Shown in pieces: positions 26,545-35,759 of a stretch of DNA of 64,000 bases. The DNA comes from an uncultured Lachnospiraceae bacterium (GTDB lineage Bacteria; Bacillota; Clostridia; Lachnospirales; Lachnospiraceae): assembly GCA_910577825.1 (NCBI GenBank), contig CAJTOK010000002.1:85965-149964 (forward strand), in the 5' to 3' direction. The position numbers were made by a program, and so were the translations under genes. The notes under the pieces were generated by a model that was not told the origin of the DNA, made no database searches, and saw only the letters and a program-made list of their open reading frames with translations. How positions within the stretch are numbered: position 1 is the stretch's first letter; each line of letters opens with the position of its first letter.

Positions 26545-27066
26545 CTAATTATTTATACTATCTGTCCTGCCCATATTCTTATAATTCGCAGAGGAATTAA
26601 CATATACATCTCTTTCATGGCAGTATACTACACATGTATCACTAAGCAAATCATGCAGCCCCCTTTTCTGCCTGTCTGCGCCTGCCATTATATATCCTAT
26701 GTATATTATTATCTTTGAAAGAAACCTGCCAAAAGTTTCCCTGAATAATATCTCAAAAAATGTAAACCTGCGGTCTTCTGTGCTTATAACTTTAATATTA
26801 AAAAGTTTCTTGCCAAGAGTTGAACCTGTAAAATACGTTAAAAGTACAAAATATGTGGCTGTCAGTACATAAAATAATATATCTGCCACTGAATATTTAA
26901 AAATAAAATCCCTGGACAGAATATTTTGCGGATTAAAGAGCCCAAAAACCCATACAGGCAGGCGTACTATCAAAAGGACAGCTGATACTAAAAACATATC
27001 CATAATATATGCCGCCAGGCGTACAAAAAAACCTGCATATACCAGATTATTTCCATTATCCTGCAT
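26545..27066 (-). CDS. RDD-family membrane protein
   Basis: This 173-residue protein has four hydrophobic segments and the RDD signature positions: AGFFVRLAAYIMDMF at the start, TLGKKLFNIKV in the middle, and RFLSKIIIYIGYIMA near the end. RDD proteins are small membrane proteins of mostly unknown, sometimes ion-transport, function. It overlaps the 3' end of sppA by 11 bases, so the two are co-translated. Confidence 0.8.
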   Translation of the reverse strand: MQDNGNNLVYAGFFVRLAAYIMDMFLVSAVLLIVRLPVWVFGLFNPQNILSRDFIFKYSVADILFYVLTATYFVLLTYFTGSTLGKKLFNIKVISTEDRRFTFFEILFRETFGRFLSKIIIYIGYIMAGADRQKRGLHDLLSDTCVVYCHERDVYVNSSANYKNMGRTDSINN

Positions 27067-28072
27067 AATACATCAGCACCCCTTTTCCTTCATTTTCTAT
27101 AATATCTTCTGCCAGGCTGGTTTCAGACTTTGGAACAATCTTTTCTGCAGCACTGAATAATGCCCCCATAAACCCCCGTACTGTATTATCAGGTGTAAAG
27201 AATGTTATATTTTCAGGTAAACCCTCTGCAATAACAAAATCAGATTTAGCCTCTTCAATTAGCCCTATTTCATCAACCAGCCCGTTTTTAAGTGCCTGTT
27301 TTGCAGAATATATCCTGCCATCTGCAATTTTCCTTACTGTTTCATCATCCATGCCACGGCCGCTGCACACAATATCTATAAACTGGTCATATGCTTCATC
27401 AACAAGACCCTGGAATATCTTATACTGTTCATCTGTCATATCAAGCCCTGCTGAACCCATAGATTTATTTTCGGCACTTGTTATATCAATTTCCTTAATT
27501 CCAAGCTTATCATATAATTTCTTACAGTTTACAAGGGAAATTATTACACCTATTGAACCAGTCCAGCAATTCCTGTTAGCATAAATCTTATCTGCCGCCA
27601 TTGAAATATAATACCCGCCAGAACATGCCTGCCCTGCAAAATATGCCCATACCGGGCGCCCGGTCTTTTCCTTATATTCCATAAGCTTCAGATACAGCTC
27701 ATCACTTTCATAAACAGACCCTCCAGGGCTGTCAACATACAGAAAAATACCCCTGTTATTATCTGCTTCTATCATCTGCCCAATATAATCCATATATAAA
27801 TCATGGTTATATACTGATGGAGATGTCCAGCTTGCTGCAGAAGATGCACCTATAGTACCTTCAATATTAATAACTCCTATAAAATCATCTAATGGCAAAT
27901 CAGCCTTTGTATTAATCTGTGATGAAACAAACTCACTTAATATCCCCTTCTTTGCCTCATCCTGTGCCTCTGTTATCCTGTTTCCTATTATATTGGAAAA
28001 TATGCCTGTTATTCCCGTTGCTATTATAATAAGGCAGGTTATTACTATTCCCACTATTTGTTTTGTTTTCAT
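27056..28072 (-). CDS. sppA: Signal peptide peptidase SppA (S49)
   Basis: A 338-residue membrane-anchored serine protease with an N-terminal helix (about 6-28). The S49 core contains GVINIEGTIG, LYVDSPGGSVYESDE, the nucleophile in GQACSGGYYIS, and a probable catalytic lysine in the ENKSMGSAG region. It degrades leftover signal peptides in the membrane. It heads a two-gene unit with the RDD gene. The 5' leader carries a small ORF and competing hairpins. Confidence 0.9.
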   Translation of the reverse strand: MKTKQIVGIVITCLIIIATGITGIFSNIIGNRITEAQDEAKKGILSEFVSSQINTKADLPLDDFIGVINIEGTIGASSAASWTSPSVYNHDLYMDYIGQMIEADNNRGIFLYVDSPGGSVYESDELYLKLMEYKEKTGRPVWAYFAGQACSGGYYISMAADKIYANRNCWTGSIGVIISLVNCKKLYDKLGIKEIDITSAENKSMGSAGLDMTDEQYKIFQGLVDEAYDQFIDIVCSGRGMDDETVRKIADGRIYSAKQALKNGLVDEIGLIEEAKSDFVIAEGLPENITFFTPDNTVRGFMGALFSAAEKIVPKSETSLAEDIIENEGKGVLMYYAG

Positions 28073-28081
28073 AATTTTCTC

Positions 28082-28168
28082 TCATTTCTGCGCTGCCTTT
28101 TGCGCATAATGCAATGTTTGTGCCGCAGCGCAGACACAAACTTGCTGAGTGAAAAATTTATTTTTCAC
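28082..28168 (-). CDS. Possible 28-residue leader peptide upstream of sppA
   Basis: A GTG (28166-28168) sits 6 bases after an AAAGAGG Shine-Dalgarno and opens a 28-codon frame ending at TGA 28082-28084, about 10 bases before the sppA start codon. The peptide begins MKNKFFTQQVCVCAAAQ and ends AQKAAQK. The good ribosome site is the main support. It overlaps the inverted repeats of the leader, so translation could influence folding. It may be non-functional. Confidence 0.3.
   Translation of the reverse strand: MKNKFFTQQVCVCAAAQTLHYAQKAAQK
28088..28143 (-). promoter_or_regulatory. Competing hairpins in the sppA leader
   Basis: On the minus strand GTTTGTG and CACAAAC form a 7-base stem whose 12-base loop contains CTGCGCTGC. 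That loop sequence can instead pair perfectly with GCAGCGCAG (28088-28096) just before the sppA start. The two pairings exclude each other, as in a switch. The same GCAGCGCAGAAA string occurs in the trkA leader. Confidence 0.4.
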
Positions 28169-28208
28169 TCTTAACCTCTTTCTTATTAGTTTTTATGTAT
28201 TAACAAAA

Positions 28209-28251
28209 GTGTGCCACATATAACACATTACCATAATTATATGTAACACAC
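28209..28251. terminator. Inverted repeat after glgP, probable terminator
   Basis: GTGTG-cc-ACATATA pairs with TATATGT-aa-CACAC (12 pairs, internal 2x2 loop). On the minus strand it is followed by TTTTGTTAAT, a weak U-tract. It lies 32 bases after the glgP stop codon. Confidence 0.5.
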
Positions 28252-28283
28252 TCTTGAAATTTCATTAATATTTTATACTTAGG

Positions 28284-30743
28284 TTAATCCTGCAAATCAA
28301 CCTTTACTTTTTCCAGATGCCATATATCTTTTGCATACTCCTCGATAGTCCTGTCAGATGAGAACTTGCCGCACTTAGCCACATTTAACATTGCAGAACG
28401 TGCCCAGCCCTTTGTATCCCTGTAAGCCTGTTCTACCTTTTTCTGTGCTTCTGCATATGAGCGGAAATCTTTAAGTATAAAGTACATATCTGCAGGGCTT
28501 CCGCCTGTGCTTTCAAGAAGTGAGCTGTAAATCTCACGGAATTCTTCTGAATTTCCAGGAGAATATGTCCCGTCTACAAGCTGTGTAAGCACTGCACGTA
28601 TTTCTGAATCTATATTATAAATTTCCCTTGGGTTATACTGCCTGTTATGCTCAAACTCTATTACTTCGTCAGAAGAAAGACCGAAAATAAACGCATTCTC
28701 TTCACCGACTTCTTCTACTATCTCCACATTAGCACCATCCATAGTACCTAAAGTAAGCGCACCATTTAACATAAACTTCATGTTTCCTGTACCTGATGCC
28801 TCTTTACTTGCAGTAGAAATCTGCTCTGATACATCAGCTGCTGCAAAAATAAGCTCTGCATTAGATACACGGTAGTTTTCAATAAAGACAACCTTAATTT
28901 TATCATTAATCCCTTTATCGTTATTTACCACACCAGCAACGCTGTTAATAAGTTTAATTATAGCTTTTGCACGCCTGTAGCCTGCGGAAGCCTTTGCACC
29001 AAATATAAATGTCCTCGGGTAAAAGTCCATACCAGGATTTTTCTTAAGCTCATTATATAAATACATTACATGAAGAATATTAAGAAGCTGGCGCTTATAT
29101 TCATGCAGGCGCTTAACCTGTACATCAAAAATTGAACGTGGGTTTACTTCAATTCCATTATGCTCTTTAATATACTCTGCAAGCCTTATCTTATTCTGGT
29201 ATTTAATATTCATAAATTCCTTCTGGCTGAGTTCATCATCAACATATGTTGATAATTCATTTATATGCCCAAGGTCTGTAATCCACTCGTTGCCAATTTT
29301 CTTTGTAACCCACCCGGCAAGCAGCGGGTTTCCATGAAGGAGGAATCTTCTCTGCGTAATTCCGTTTGTCTTATTATTAAACTTCTCAGGCATCATCTGG
29401 TAGAAGTCTTTAAGCTCCTGGTTTTTAAGGATTTCTGTGTGAAGCCTTGCAACACCATTTACAGAAAAGCTTGCTGCAATCGCAAGATGTGCCATTTTAA
29501 CCTGTCCGTCATAAATTATGGCCATCTTTTCAACTTTGCTGTAATCATCAGGGTATGATGACTGTATTTTAATAATAAACCTGCGGTTAATCTCTTCAAT
29601 AATCTGGTAAATCCTTGGCAAAAGCCTTGAAAACAGCTCTAAAGGCCATTTCTCCAGTGCTTCTGACATTATAGTATGGTTAGTGTATGCGCATGTTTTA
29701 GTTGTAACATCCCATGCTTCATCCCATGATAAGTTATAATCATCCATTAAAATACGCATAAGTTCCGCTACTGTTACTGTAGGATGTGTATCATTAAGCT
29801 GGAAACATACTTTCTCATGCAGCCTGCGGATATCATCATGCTTTTCAAGATATTTCAGTATAGCCCTCTGCACACTTGCAGACACAAAGAAATACTGCTG
29901 TTTAAGCCTTAACTCCTTACCAGCAATATGGTTATCATTTGGATAAAGCACTTCACATATTGTACGTGCAAGGTTCTGCTGCTCAACAGCTTTCTGGTAA
30001 TCACCTTTATCAAATGAATCAAGGTTAAATGTGTCGATTGCTTCTGCGTCCCAGATACGCAGTGTATTGACCACATTATTATTATAGCCGACAATAGGCA
30101 GGTCATATGGGACAGCCCTTACTGACTGGTAGTTCTCCTGTATAAATTTGTCACGGCCGCACTCATCCTTACGGATAGAAACATAGCCGCCAAATTTAAC
30201 TTCAACTGCATATTCAGGCCTTTTTATTTCAAACGGGTTGCCATGCTTAAGCCAGTCATCAGGCCTTTCTACCTGGTAACCATCTTTTATCACCTGCTTA
30301 AACATACCATACTTGTAACGTATGCCACAGCCATATGCAGGGTATCCAAGTGTTGAAAGGGAATCAAGGAAACATGCTGCAAGACGTCCAAGTCCGCCAT
30401 TGCCCAGTGCGGCATCTGGTTCTTCATCTTCTATTATATCAAGGTTCATGCCCATTTCCTCTATGGCTTCCTTAATAGCTTTATTTCCTTTCAGATTGAT
30501 AATAATATTGCCTAAAGCCCTTCCTGTAAGGAACTCCATGGACAAGTAATATACTGTCTTTACATCCTTTTCCTCATATGTTTTATGTGTAGCCATCCAC
30601 TGGTCAACAACAAAATCCTTTACTGCATATGAAACAGCCTGGAATTTCTGCTGGTCATCTGCTTCGTCTATTGACTTACGGAAAAGCACCTTTAAATAGT
30701 CCTCAATTTCTTTCTTAAACTTTTCTTTATTTAATTCCTTCAT
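28284..30743 (-). CDS. glgP: Glycogen/starch phosphorylase
   Basis: A 819-residue GT35 enzyme that releases glucose-1-phosphate from alpha-1,4-glucans. Signatures include AALGNGGLGRLAACFLDS, VKRLHEYKRQLLN and EASGTGNMKFMLNGALT, where the lysine binds pyridoxal phosphate. I chose ATG 30741-30743 because TAGGAGG precedes it and MKELNKEKF is a usual start; the frame is open further upstream without homology. The GH31 glucosidase nearby, transcribed divergently, suggests shared alpha-glucan use. Confidence 0.95.
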   Translation of the reverse strand: MKELNKEKFKKEIEDYLKVLFRKSIDEADDQQKFQAVSYAVKDFVVDQWMATHKTYEEKDVKTVYYLSMEFLTGRALGNIIINLKGNKAIKEAIEEMGMNLDIIEDEEPDAALGNGGLGRLAACFLDSLSTLGYPAYGCGIRYKYGMFKQVIKDGYQVERPDDWLKHGNPFEIKRPEYAVEVKFGGYVSIRKDECGRDKFIQENYQSVRAVPYDLPIVGYNNNVVNTLRIWDAEAIDTFNLDSFDKGDYQKAVEQQNLARTICEVLYPNDNHIAGKELRLKQQYFFVSASVQRAILKYLEKHDDIRRLHEKVCFQLNDTHPTVTVAELMRILMDDYNLSWDEAWDVTTKTCAYTNHTIMSEALEKWPLELFSRLLPRIYQIIEEINRRFIIKIQSSYPDDYSKVEKMAIIYDGQVKMAHLAIAASFSVNGVARLHTEILKNQELKDFYQMMPEKFNNKTNGITQRRFLLHGNPLLAGWVTKKIGNEWITDLGHINELSTYVDDELSQKEFMNIKYQNKIRLAEYIKEHNGIEVNPRSIFDVQVKRLHEYKRQLLNILHVMYLYNELKKNPGMDFYPRTFIFGAKASAGYRRAKAIIKLINSVAGVVNNDKGINDKIKVVFIENYRVSNAELIFAAADVSEQISTASKEASGTGNMKFMLNGALTLGTMDGANVEIVEEVGEENAFIFGLSSDEVIEFEHNRQYNPREIYNIDSEIRAVLTQLVDGTYSPGNSEEFREIYSSLLESTGGSPADMYFILKDFRSYAEAQKKVEQAYRDTKGWARSAMLNVAKCGKFSSDRTIEEYAKDIWHLEKVKVDLQD

Positions 30744-30789
30744 CTCATTTCCTCCTAATGCTGACATATCTGCAATGAATAATATAAGT

Positions 30790-30818
30790 ATTATATAACA
30801 AGGCAGGCTAAAAATCAA
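30790..30818 (-). promoter_or_regulatory. Promoter of glgP
   Basis: Minus-strand TTGATT (30813-30818) and TATAAT (30790-30795) have a 17-base spacer, about 47 bases upstream of the glgP start. Confidence 0.65.
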
Positions 30819-30939
30819 CGAATCTGCCGTAATTAAGCTAACCTTTTTCACCATATCTGTTATAATAACAGCAATATCCATGAATATTTTCCCTGTTTTA
30901 TCATAAATATAGTACAAAATATAACAGAGGCTGGACATT

Positions 30940-31374
30940 ATGTGCAACAATAAAAAATTTCTTTTTAATTGTATAAAACCCGGTTTTCTTATTTTTCTCC
31001 TTATATTACCACTCTATTTTACTATAGGATGTGAAAAAAAGGAAGAGAAAAAAACTTCATCTGTTGATTTTACGGTAGTTACTGAAAGCGATATGCCAAA
31101 AGACCTGGAAAAATTAATAAAAGAGCGCCGTAAAAATCCATTTGAGCTTAGTTACAGCGATGGCTCATATCTATATATAGCCAAGGGCTATGGCAGACAG
31201 GAAACTTCAGATTACAGCATTATTGTTAATGATTTTTATTTATCTGGTGATAACCTGGTGTTTGATACAGATTTATCCGGCCCTGGCCAGAATGATAATG
31301 TTTCTGGCAAGGCATCATACCCATATATAGTTATTAAAACTGAATATATAGAAAACCCTATAATATTCCAGTAA
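30940..31374 (+). CDS. Putative small lipoprotein
   Basis: This 144-residue protein has an N-terminal hydrophobic segment (about 14-30) followed by TIGCEKKEEKK, a weak lipobox with Cys 31. The rest is hydrophilic, and I recognise no named domain. AGAGG lies 9 bases upstream of the ATG. It is divergent from glgP and on the same strand as the GH31 gene 130 bases downstream. The function is unknown. Confidence 0.6.
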   Translation: MCNNKKFLFNCIKPGFLIFLLILPLYFTIGCEKKEEKKTSSVDFTVVTESDMPKDLEKLIKERRKNPFELSYSDGSYLYIAKGYGRQETSDYSIIVNDFYLSGDNLVFDTDLSGPGQNDNVSGKASYPYIVIKTEYIENPIIFQ

Positions 31375-31427
31375 TCCAGATAAAAAATGTATTATGGCAT
31401 GGTTATAAAGAAAATTTCTATTATGTA

Positions 31428-31456
31428 TTTACAAATCCGAATTATATTTGTATTAT
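31428..31456 (+). promoter_or_regulatory. Promoter of the GH31 gene
   Basis: TTTACA (31428-31433) and TATTAT (31451-31456) are separated by 17 bases, about 50 bases upstream of the GH31 start. Confidence 0.55.
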
Positions 31457-31504
31457 TTCAATAAGAATATAAAACGGATTACCAGAAAGGAGCCATGATA
31501 TAAT

Positions 31505-33805
31505 ATGAAACACAGGATTAAACACCCCGCTTCATCATTTACTATACAAAATGACAAACTGCCTGCCGGTTCTGTTTTGCAAATTGACGCTATTACAGAT
31601 AATATAATAAGAATCCATACTATTACTGGTACACAAAATACAGATGGAAGTTCTTTTGCAATAGAAAATCCCCCTGGACTGTCAGGCAGTTTTGATATAT
31701 CCAGCCATAAACAGGCTATAACAGCAGCTACAAGCTGTCTTACTTTAAAAGCTTCAAAGTCCCTGCAAATTGATATTTATGATAAAAAAGGAAACCTTGT
31801 CTGTGCTGGTGCTAGAGCAAATAATAATGTGGCAGCACAGCTGTCCAAAGAAGAAATTTCGCAGTTAATACAGGAAGGACATATGGCGGATACTTCTGAT
31901 ATACAGTTTAAATATAAAGCCACCAAAAAAATCATGGGAGATGAATCATTCTACGGCCTTGGGGATAAAACTGGTTTTCTGGACAAAAAAGGTTATGATT
32001 ACATTATGTGGAATTCTGACAACCCTGACCCCCACGTTGAAAACCCTGCTTTCCGTGCACTTTATAAGTCTGTACCATTTTTTATAGTCCGCCGCCAGAA
32101 CTGCACATATGGTATTTTTCTTGATAATACGTATAAATCTTATTTTGATTTTGGCTGTTCTGATGCTGGCTGTTATTCATTTGGGGTTACTGGAGGTGAG
32201 CTTGATTATTACTTTATATATGGAAAAAATATCAAGGAAGTTATAAAAAATTATACTTCCCTTACAGGACGCAGCCCCCTGCCACAATTATGGACTCTGG
32301 GTTACCACCAGTCACGCTGGAGTTATTCATCAGAAGATGAAGTTATTAAGCTTGCAGATAATTTTAAAAAATATGATATTCCTTGTGATGCAGTCCATCT
32401 TGATATTGACTATATGGACCAGTTCAAGGTTTTTACCAATGACAGCAGCCGTTTTCCAGACCTTAAATCTTTAAGCCGCCGGCTTTCAAAAGATGGCATA
32501 AAACTTGTATCTATAATTGACCCCGGTGTAAAAGCAGAAGATGGTTATTATATGTATGATGAAGGAAATAAAAACAACTATTTTGCTACATCAGAAGATG
32601 GCAAAGTATACCATAATGCTGTATGGCCAGGCGATTCTGTTTTCCCTGCTTTCACTTCTTCCAAAGTGCGCAAATGGTGGGGAGATAAAACAAAATTTTT
32701 AACAGATAATGGCATATCAGGAATCTGGAACGATATGAATGAACCGGCAAGTTTTAATGGCCCGCTTCCTGATAATATTATATTCCCGGGTGATGGAAAG
32801 GATTATACACATAAAGAAATACACAATGTATATGGCCATCTTATGGCAGAAGCAACCTACAATGGATTAAAGGAAAATACACAAAAACGTCCTTTTGTTA
32901 TAACACGTGCATGTTACAGCGGCTCACAGAAATATACTACTGTCTGGATGGGCGATAACCAGAGCATATGGACACACCTTAAACTTGCAATACCACAGAT
33001 ACTTAATTGCGGCATGTCAGGCATACCATTCTGCGGGGTGGATATAGGAGGCTTTGGCTCTAACGCAACACCTGAACTTTTATCACGCTGGACTGAAGCA
33101 TGTTGTTTCTTTCCTTTATTCAGGAACCATAGTGCCAAAATGACACGCAGGCAGGAACCATGGGCATTTGATAAACGTACTCTTGATATTTGCCGCAAAT
33201 ATATTAAACTCCGTTATAAATTCATTCCATACCTGTATGACCTGTGCTATGAAGAAACCCTTACAGGGCTTCCAATACTGCGCCCGCTGGTTATGGAATA
33301 TGAAAATGACCCAGAGGTTATTAACTGTAATGATGAATATTTAGTTGGAAACAGTATACTTGTTGCCCCTGTTACAGACCAGGGCGTTTCTGTACGCAGC
33401 ATTTACCTTCCACATGGCATATGGATTGATTATAACAGCGGCAGGCGCATTAAAGGCGGAAGGTATATTTTATATAATGCCCCTCTTGATATATGCCCTG
33501 TATTTATTAAAGGAGGCAGTATACTGCCAACATATCCTGGTATTCCAAACCTGGATATGCCAAATACCCGCAAGCTGGTTATTGAATTTTATCCTTTAGA
33601 TTATAAAGCCCCTGGTAATTATACCAGCAAAGCATGTTATTACATGCACTACCAGGACAATGGCACTGATTTTAACTACCAGACAGGTGAATATAATTTA
33701 TATAAATTCAGCTTCTCCCCAGACCGTCCGGGCGGACTGGAAATTAAATTAACCACAAATGGATATAAAGGGAAATATAAAAGCATTTCAGCTGTAATAA
33801 AATAA
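31505..33805 (+). CDS. GH31-family alpha-glucosidase
   Basis: A 766-residue glycoside hydrolase family 31 enzyme without a signal peptide, so probably cytoplasmic. The nucleophile aspartate is in WNDMNEP (about residue 410) and the acid/base aspartate in WMGDNQS (about 482). GYHQSRWSY and FRNHSAKMTRRQEPW are further family motifs. It should remove terminal alpha-linked glucose from malto-oligosaccharides, complementing glycogen phosphorylase. The AAAGGAG site is 14 bases upstream of the chosen ATG, with an intervening ATG-ATA-TAA; the start could be inefficient. Confidence 0.93.
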   Translation: MKHRIKHPASSFTIQNDKLPAGSVLQIDAITDNIIRIHTITGTQNTDGSSFAIENPPGLSGSFDISSHKQAITAATSCLTLKASKSLQIDIYDKKGNLVCAGARANNNVAAQLSKEEISQLIQEGHMADTSDIQFKYKATKKIMGDESFYGLGDKTGFLDKKGYDYIMWNSDNPDPHVENPAFRALYKSVPFFIVRRQNCTYGIFLDNTYKSYFDFGCSDAGCYSFGVTGGELDYYFIYGKNIKEVIKNYTSLTGRSPLPQLWTLGYHQSRWSYSSEDEVIKLADNFKKYDIPCDAVHLDIDYMDQFKVFTNDSSRFPDLKSLSRRLSKDGIKLVSIIDPGVKAEDGYYMYDEGNKNNYFATSEDGKVYHNAVWPGDSVFPAFTSSKVRKWWGDKTKFLTDNGISGIWNDMNEPASFNGPLPDNIIFPGDGKDYTHKEIHNVYGHLMAEATYNGLKENTQKRPFVITRACYSGSQKYTTVWMGDNQSIWTHLKLAIPQILNCGMSGIPFCGVDIGGFGSNATPELLSRWTEACCFFPLFRNHSAKMTRRQEPWAFDKRTLDICRKYIKLRYKFIPYLYDLCYEETLTGLPILRPLVMEYENDPEVINCNDEYLVGNSILVAPVTDQGVSVRSIYLPHGIWIDYNSGRRIKGGRYILYNAPLDICPVFIKGGSILPTYPGIPNLDMPNTRKLVIEFYPLDYKAPGNYTSKACYYMHYQDNGTDFNYQTGEYNLYKFSFSPDRPGGLEIKLTTNGYKGKYKSISAVIK

Positions 33806-33806
33806 A

Positions 33807-34868
33807 TTACTGTTTCTGGCATGACAGCCTGCACAAAATACCAGCAAATGAAATAACATCTGCAGCATTACACAATATCTTTACATTTGCTGGTATCCTT
33901 TCCCCATTTATAAAAGTACCATTAGAAGAATTAGAATCTTCTATATAAAGCTTCCCGTCTTCTATATAAAATACAGCATGATGGCGGCTTATATAACAGG
34001 CTGGCAATATTAAATTACAATCCCTGTTTCTGCCTATGCTGGCTTCCAGCTGGTTTTCCCCTGTCATTAAACCTATATCTTCAAGACATACTTCACCACT
34101 TTTTTCATCTGTCCTGAAGGGAATGGAATCTTTATCAATACATAATATATATTTATTCTTTTTATCTTGCCCTGCCCTGTTTTCTGGTACACTATCCTGG
34201 TGTACTGCACTACTGGTTTTACTATCATTACACCCGTAAACACAATTTCCACCGTCTTTCTTTTCTACAATATTATCCTGTTTATTTTGCAATGTATGGC
34301 TTATAGCACCTGGTTTAAAACCTTTAATATATGCTTTTACATCCTGTATAATAAATCCCCCGTCTGTTATTAAACCATATATGCCATAAATAAACTCCGC
34401 TGCACTTTTATCATCATGGTTAATATATTCTATAATATTTTCTGTAAGTTTTTTTATATTCTCCTGGAAATCCCCTTGCAGTTCAGGTACACAGCAGAAT
34501 TTTACATTTTTATTTTTCTTATCCCAGAATATATATTCCAAATCCATTAAATAAGAATCTTCATTAAGGAAAAATTCTTCCCCGTTTAAAACTGCCTGTA
34601 CAATATCCATATATAATTGTTTCGCTGTATTATAACTGATACTATACTCTCCAATATATTCTTTTAAAGACTGCATTCCCTGTATACTATAATATAATGC
34701 CAGGCTGTTATCAATATAACGGCATTCCATATCTAAAAGACACTGTATTTGATTATTTTTCATCATATTCATAGAAAGCGACGCCCCAATATCTGTTCCA
34801 GGCTCAATTACCAGATATGACATCTTACTGTCATGGTATATATGTTTTTTCAATAACTGCCACCTCAT
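33807..34868 (-). CDS. FHA-domain protein (DUF6382-like N-terminus) at the end of the Tad locus
   Basis: This 353-residue cytoplasmic protein has an N-terminal domain of about 180 residues as found in clostridial Tad-locus proteins, a variable linker, and a C-terminal FHA domain (IGRNRDCNLILP, ISRHHAVFYIEDGKLYIEDSNSSNGTFING). FHA domains bind phosphothreonine, suggesting Ser/Thr phosphorylation feeds into pilus control. Its ATG overlaps the preceding TadE-like stop as ATGA. It ends 1 base from the convergent GH31 gene, with no visible terminator. Confidence 0.8.
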   Translation of the reverse strand: MRWQLLKKHIYHDSKMSYLVIEPGTDIGASLSMNMMKNNQIQCLLDMECRYIDNSLALYYSIQGMQSLKEYIGEYSISYNTAKQLYMDIVQAVLNGEEFFLNEDSYLMDLEYIFWDKKNKNVKFCCVPELQGDFQENIKKLTENIIEYINHDDKSAAEFIYGIYGLITDGGFIIQDVKAYIKGFKPGAISHTLQNKQDNIVEKKDGGNCVYGCNDSKTSSAVHQDSVPENRAGQDKKNKYILCIDKDSIPFRTDEKSGEVCLEDIGLMTGENQLEASIGRNRDCNLILPACYISRHHAVFYIEDGKLYIEDSNSSNGTFINGERIPANVKILCNAADVISFAGILCRLSCQKQ

Positions 34869-35293
34869 TCATTTGAAAGAATCCCTTTTACCCTTATTAT
34901 AAATTCTGGATGCACAGCAAGACACTTATCTTGTACTGATATTTCCTGTTTATTATTTATAAAATATTTTATAACAGGTATATCCAGATTACATTCTGCT
35001 GTTACATCTGACTGTATATACAATTTATTCTTAGATACCCCGCCTGATACTACATTAAACATCCATAAATTTTCCTGCATGTCCTGCTGCCACTCTTCAT
35101 TATTTTTATATTCTTTTCTTCCCTCTGATACATTTACAACTGCCTGCTGCATATTGCTGTATACAACTGCTTTATCGTGTAAATAATATAATACATAAAT
35201 CATTGCAAATATCATACCTAACACTACAGGAACAACAAATGCTGCTTCAACAGCATAGCTGCCCTTCATTCTGGAAATTTTTAATAATGCCAT
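34865..35293 (-). CDS. TadE-like minor pseudopilin
   Basis: The 142-residue protein has a short basic N-terminus, MKGSYAVEAAFVVPVVLGMIFAMIYVLYY, and an extracellular remainder. The KGS-x-AVEAA segment before the helix is the TadE/pilin-like leader, with the conserved glutamate of type IV pilins. It lies between a prepilin peptidase and the FHA protein in the Tad operon. Processing by the neighbouring peptidase is inferred. Confidence 0.75.
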   Translation of the reverse strand: MALLKISRMKGSYAVEAAFVVPVVLGMIFAMIYVLYYLHDKAVVYSNMQQAVVNVSEGRKEYKNNEEWQQDMQENLWMFNVVSGGVSKNKLYIQSDVTAECNLDIPVIKYFINNKQEISVQDKCLAVHPEFIIRVKGILSNE

Positions 35294-35320
35294 TATTTTC
35301 CCCTTTCTTATTACTGCATA

Positions 35321-35758
35321 TTATAATGGAATATAAATGCCTGCTACATAAAAAATAAATGAACCAAGCACAAATGGCGCAAGCGGCATACAATAATTAT
35401 GCTGTTTATGCTTTACTAAAACAAGAAATACTGCGGCACAAAAAGCCAGCATAAAACTAAATATAATTATAAAAATATTTGCCATAATCCCGGTTCCTAA
35501 ACCTGTTAATGCAAAAAGAAAAGCATCACCCATTCCTAACTGCCCCCTTGTCACAACAGAAGATATAACAAATAATAAACATACAATAACTGCACCTGCC
35601 ACATCTGCAAATGAAATGCTTTGCTGCCATATATGGAAGCAAAGCACAAGTACAGAACCTGCAATAATAACTGGCAGATATATTTCTTTATATTTCAAAT
35701 CCGTTATTGTACATATAATTAAACTTATGCCTACTATAATATATAATAAAATCTGCAT
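35321..35758 (-). CDS. A24-type prepilin peptidase (TadV/CpaA-like), copy 1
   Basis: A 145-residue membrane protein with several helices. The two catalytic aspartates of A24 peptidases are visible in ITDLKYKEI (about residue 21) and GMGDAFLF (about 78). It should cleave the leader of the Flp pilin and pseudopilins. The coding frame abuts the TadE-like gene upstream within one base. A second A24 peptidase (42796-43293) lies in the same locus. Confidence 0.85.
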   Translation of the reverse strand: MQILLYIIVGISLIICTITDLKYKEIYLPVIIAGSVLVLCFHIWQQSISFADVAGAVIVCLLFVISSVVTRGQLGMGDAFLFALTGLGTGIMANIFIIIFSFMLAFCAAVFLVLVKHKQHNYCMPLAPFVLGSFIFYVAGIYIPL

Positions 35759-35759
35759 T

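Noticed and set aside
27957..28139. A 60-codon frame running into sppA from the leader
   Set aside because: It overlaps the sppA start in another frame and shows no ribosome site; the 28-codon GTG frame in the same leader is better supported.
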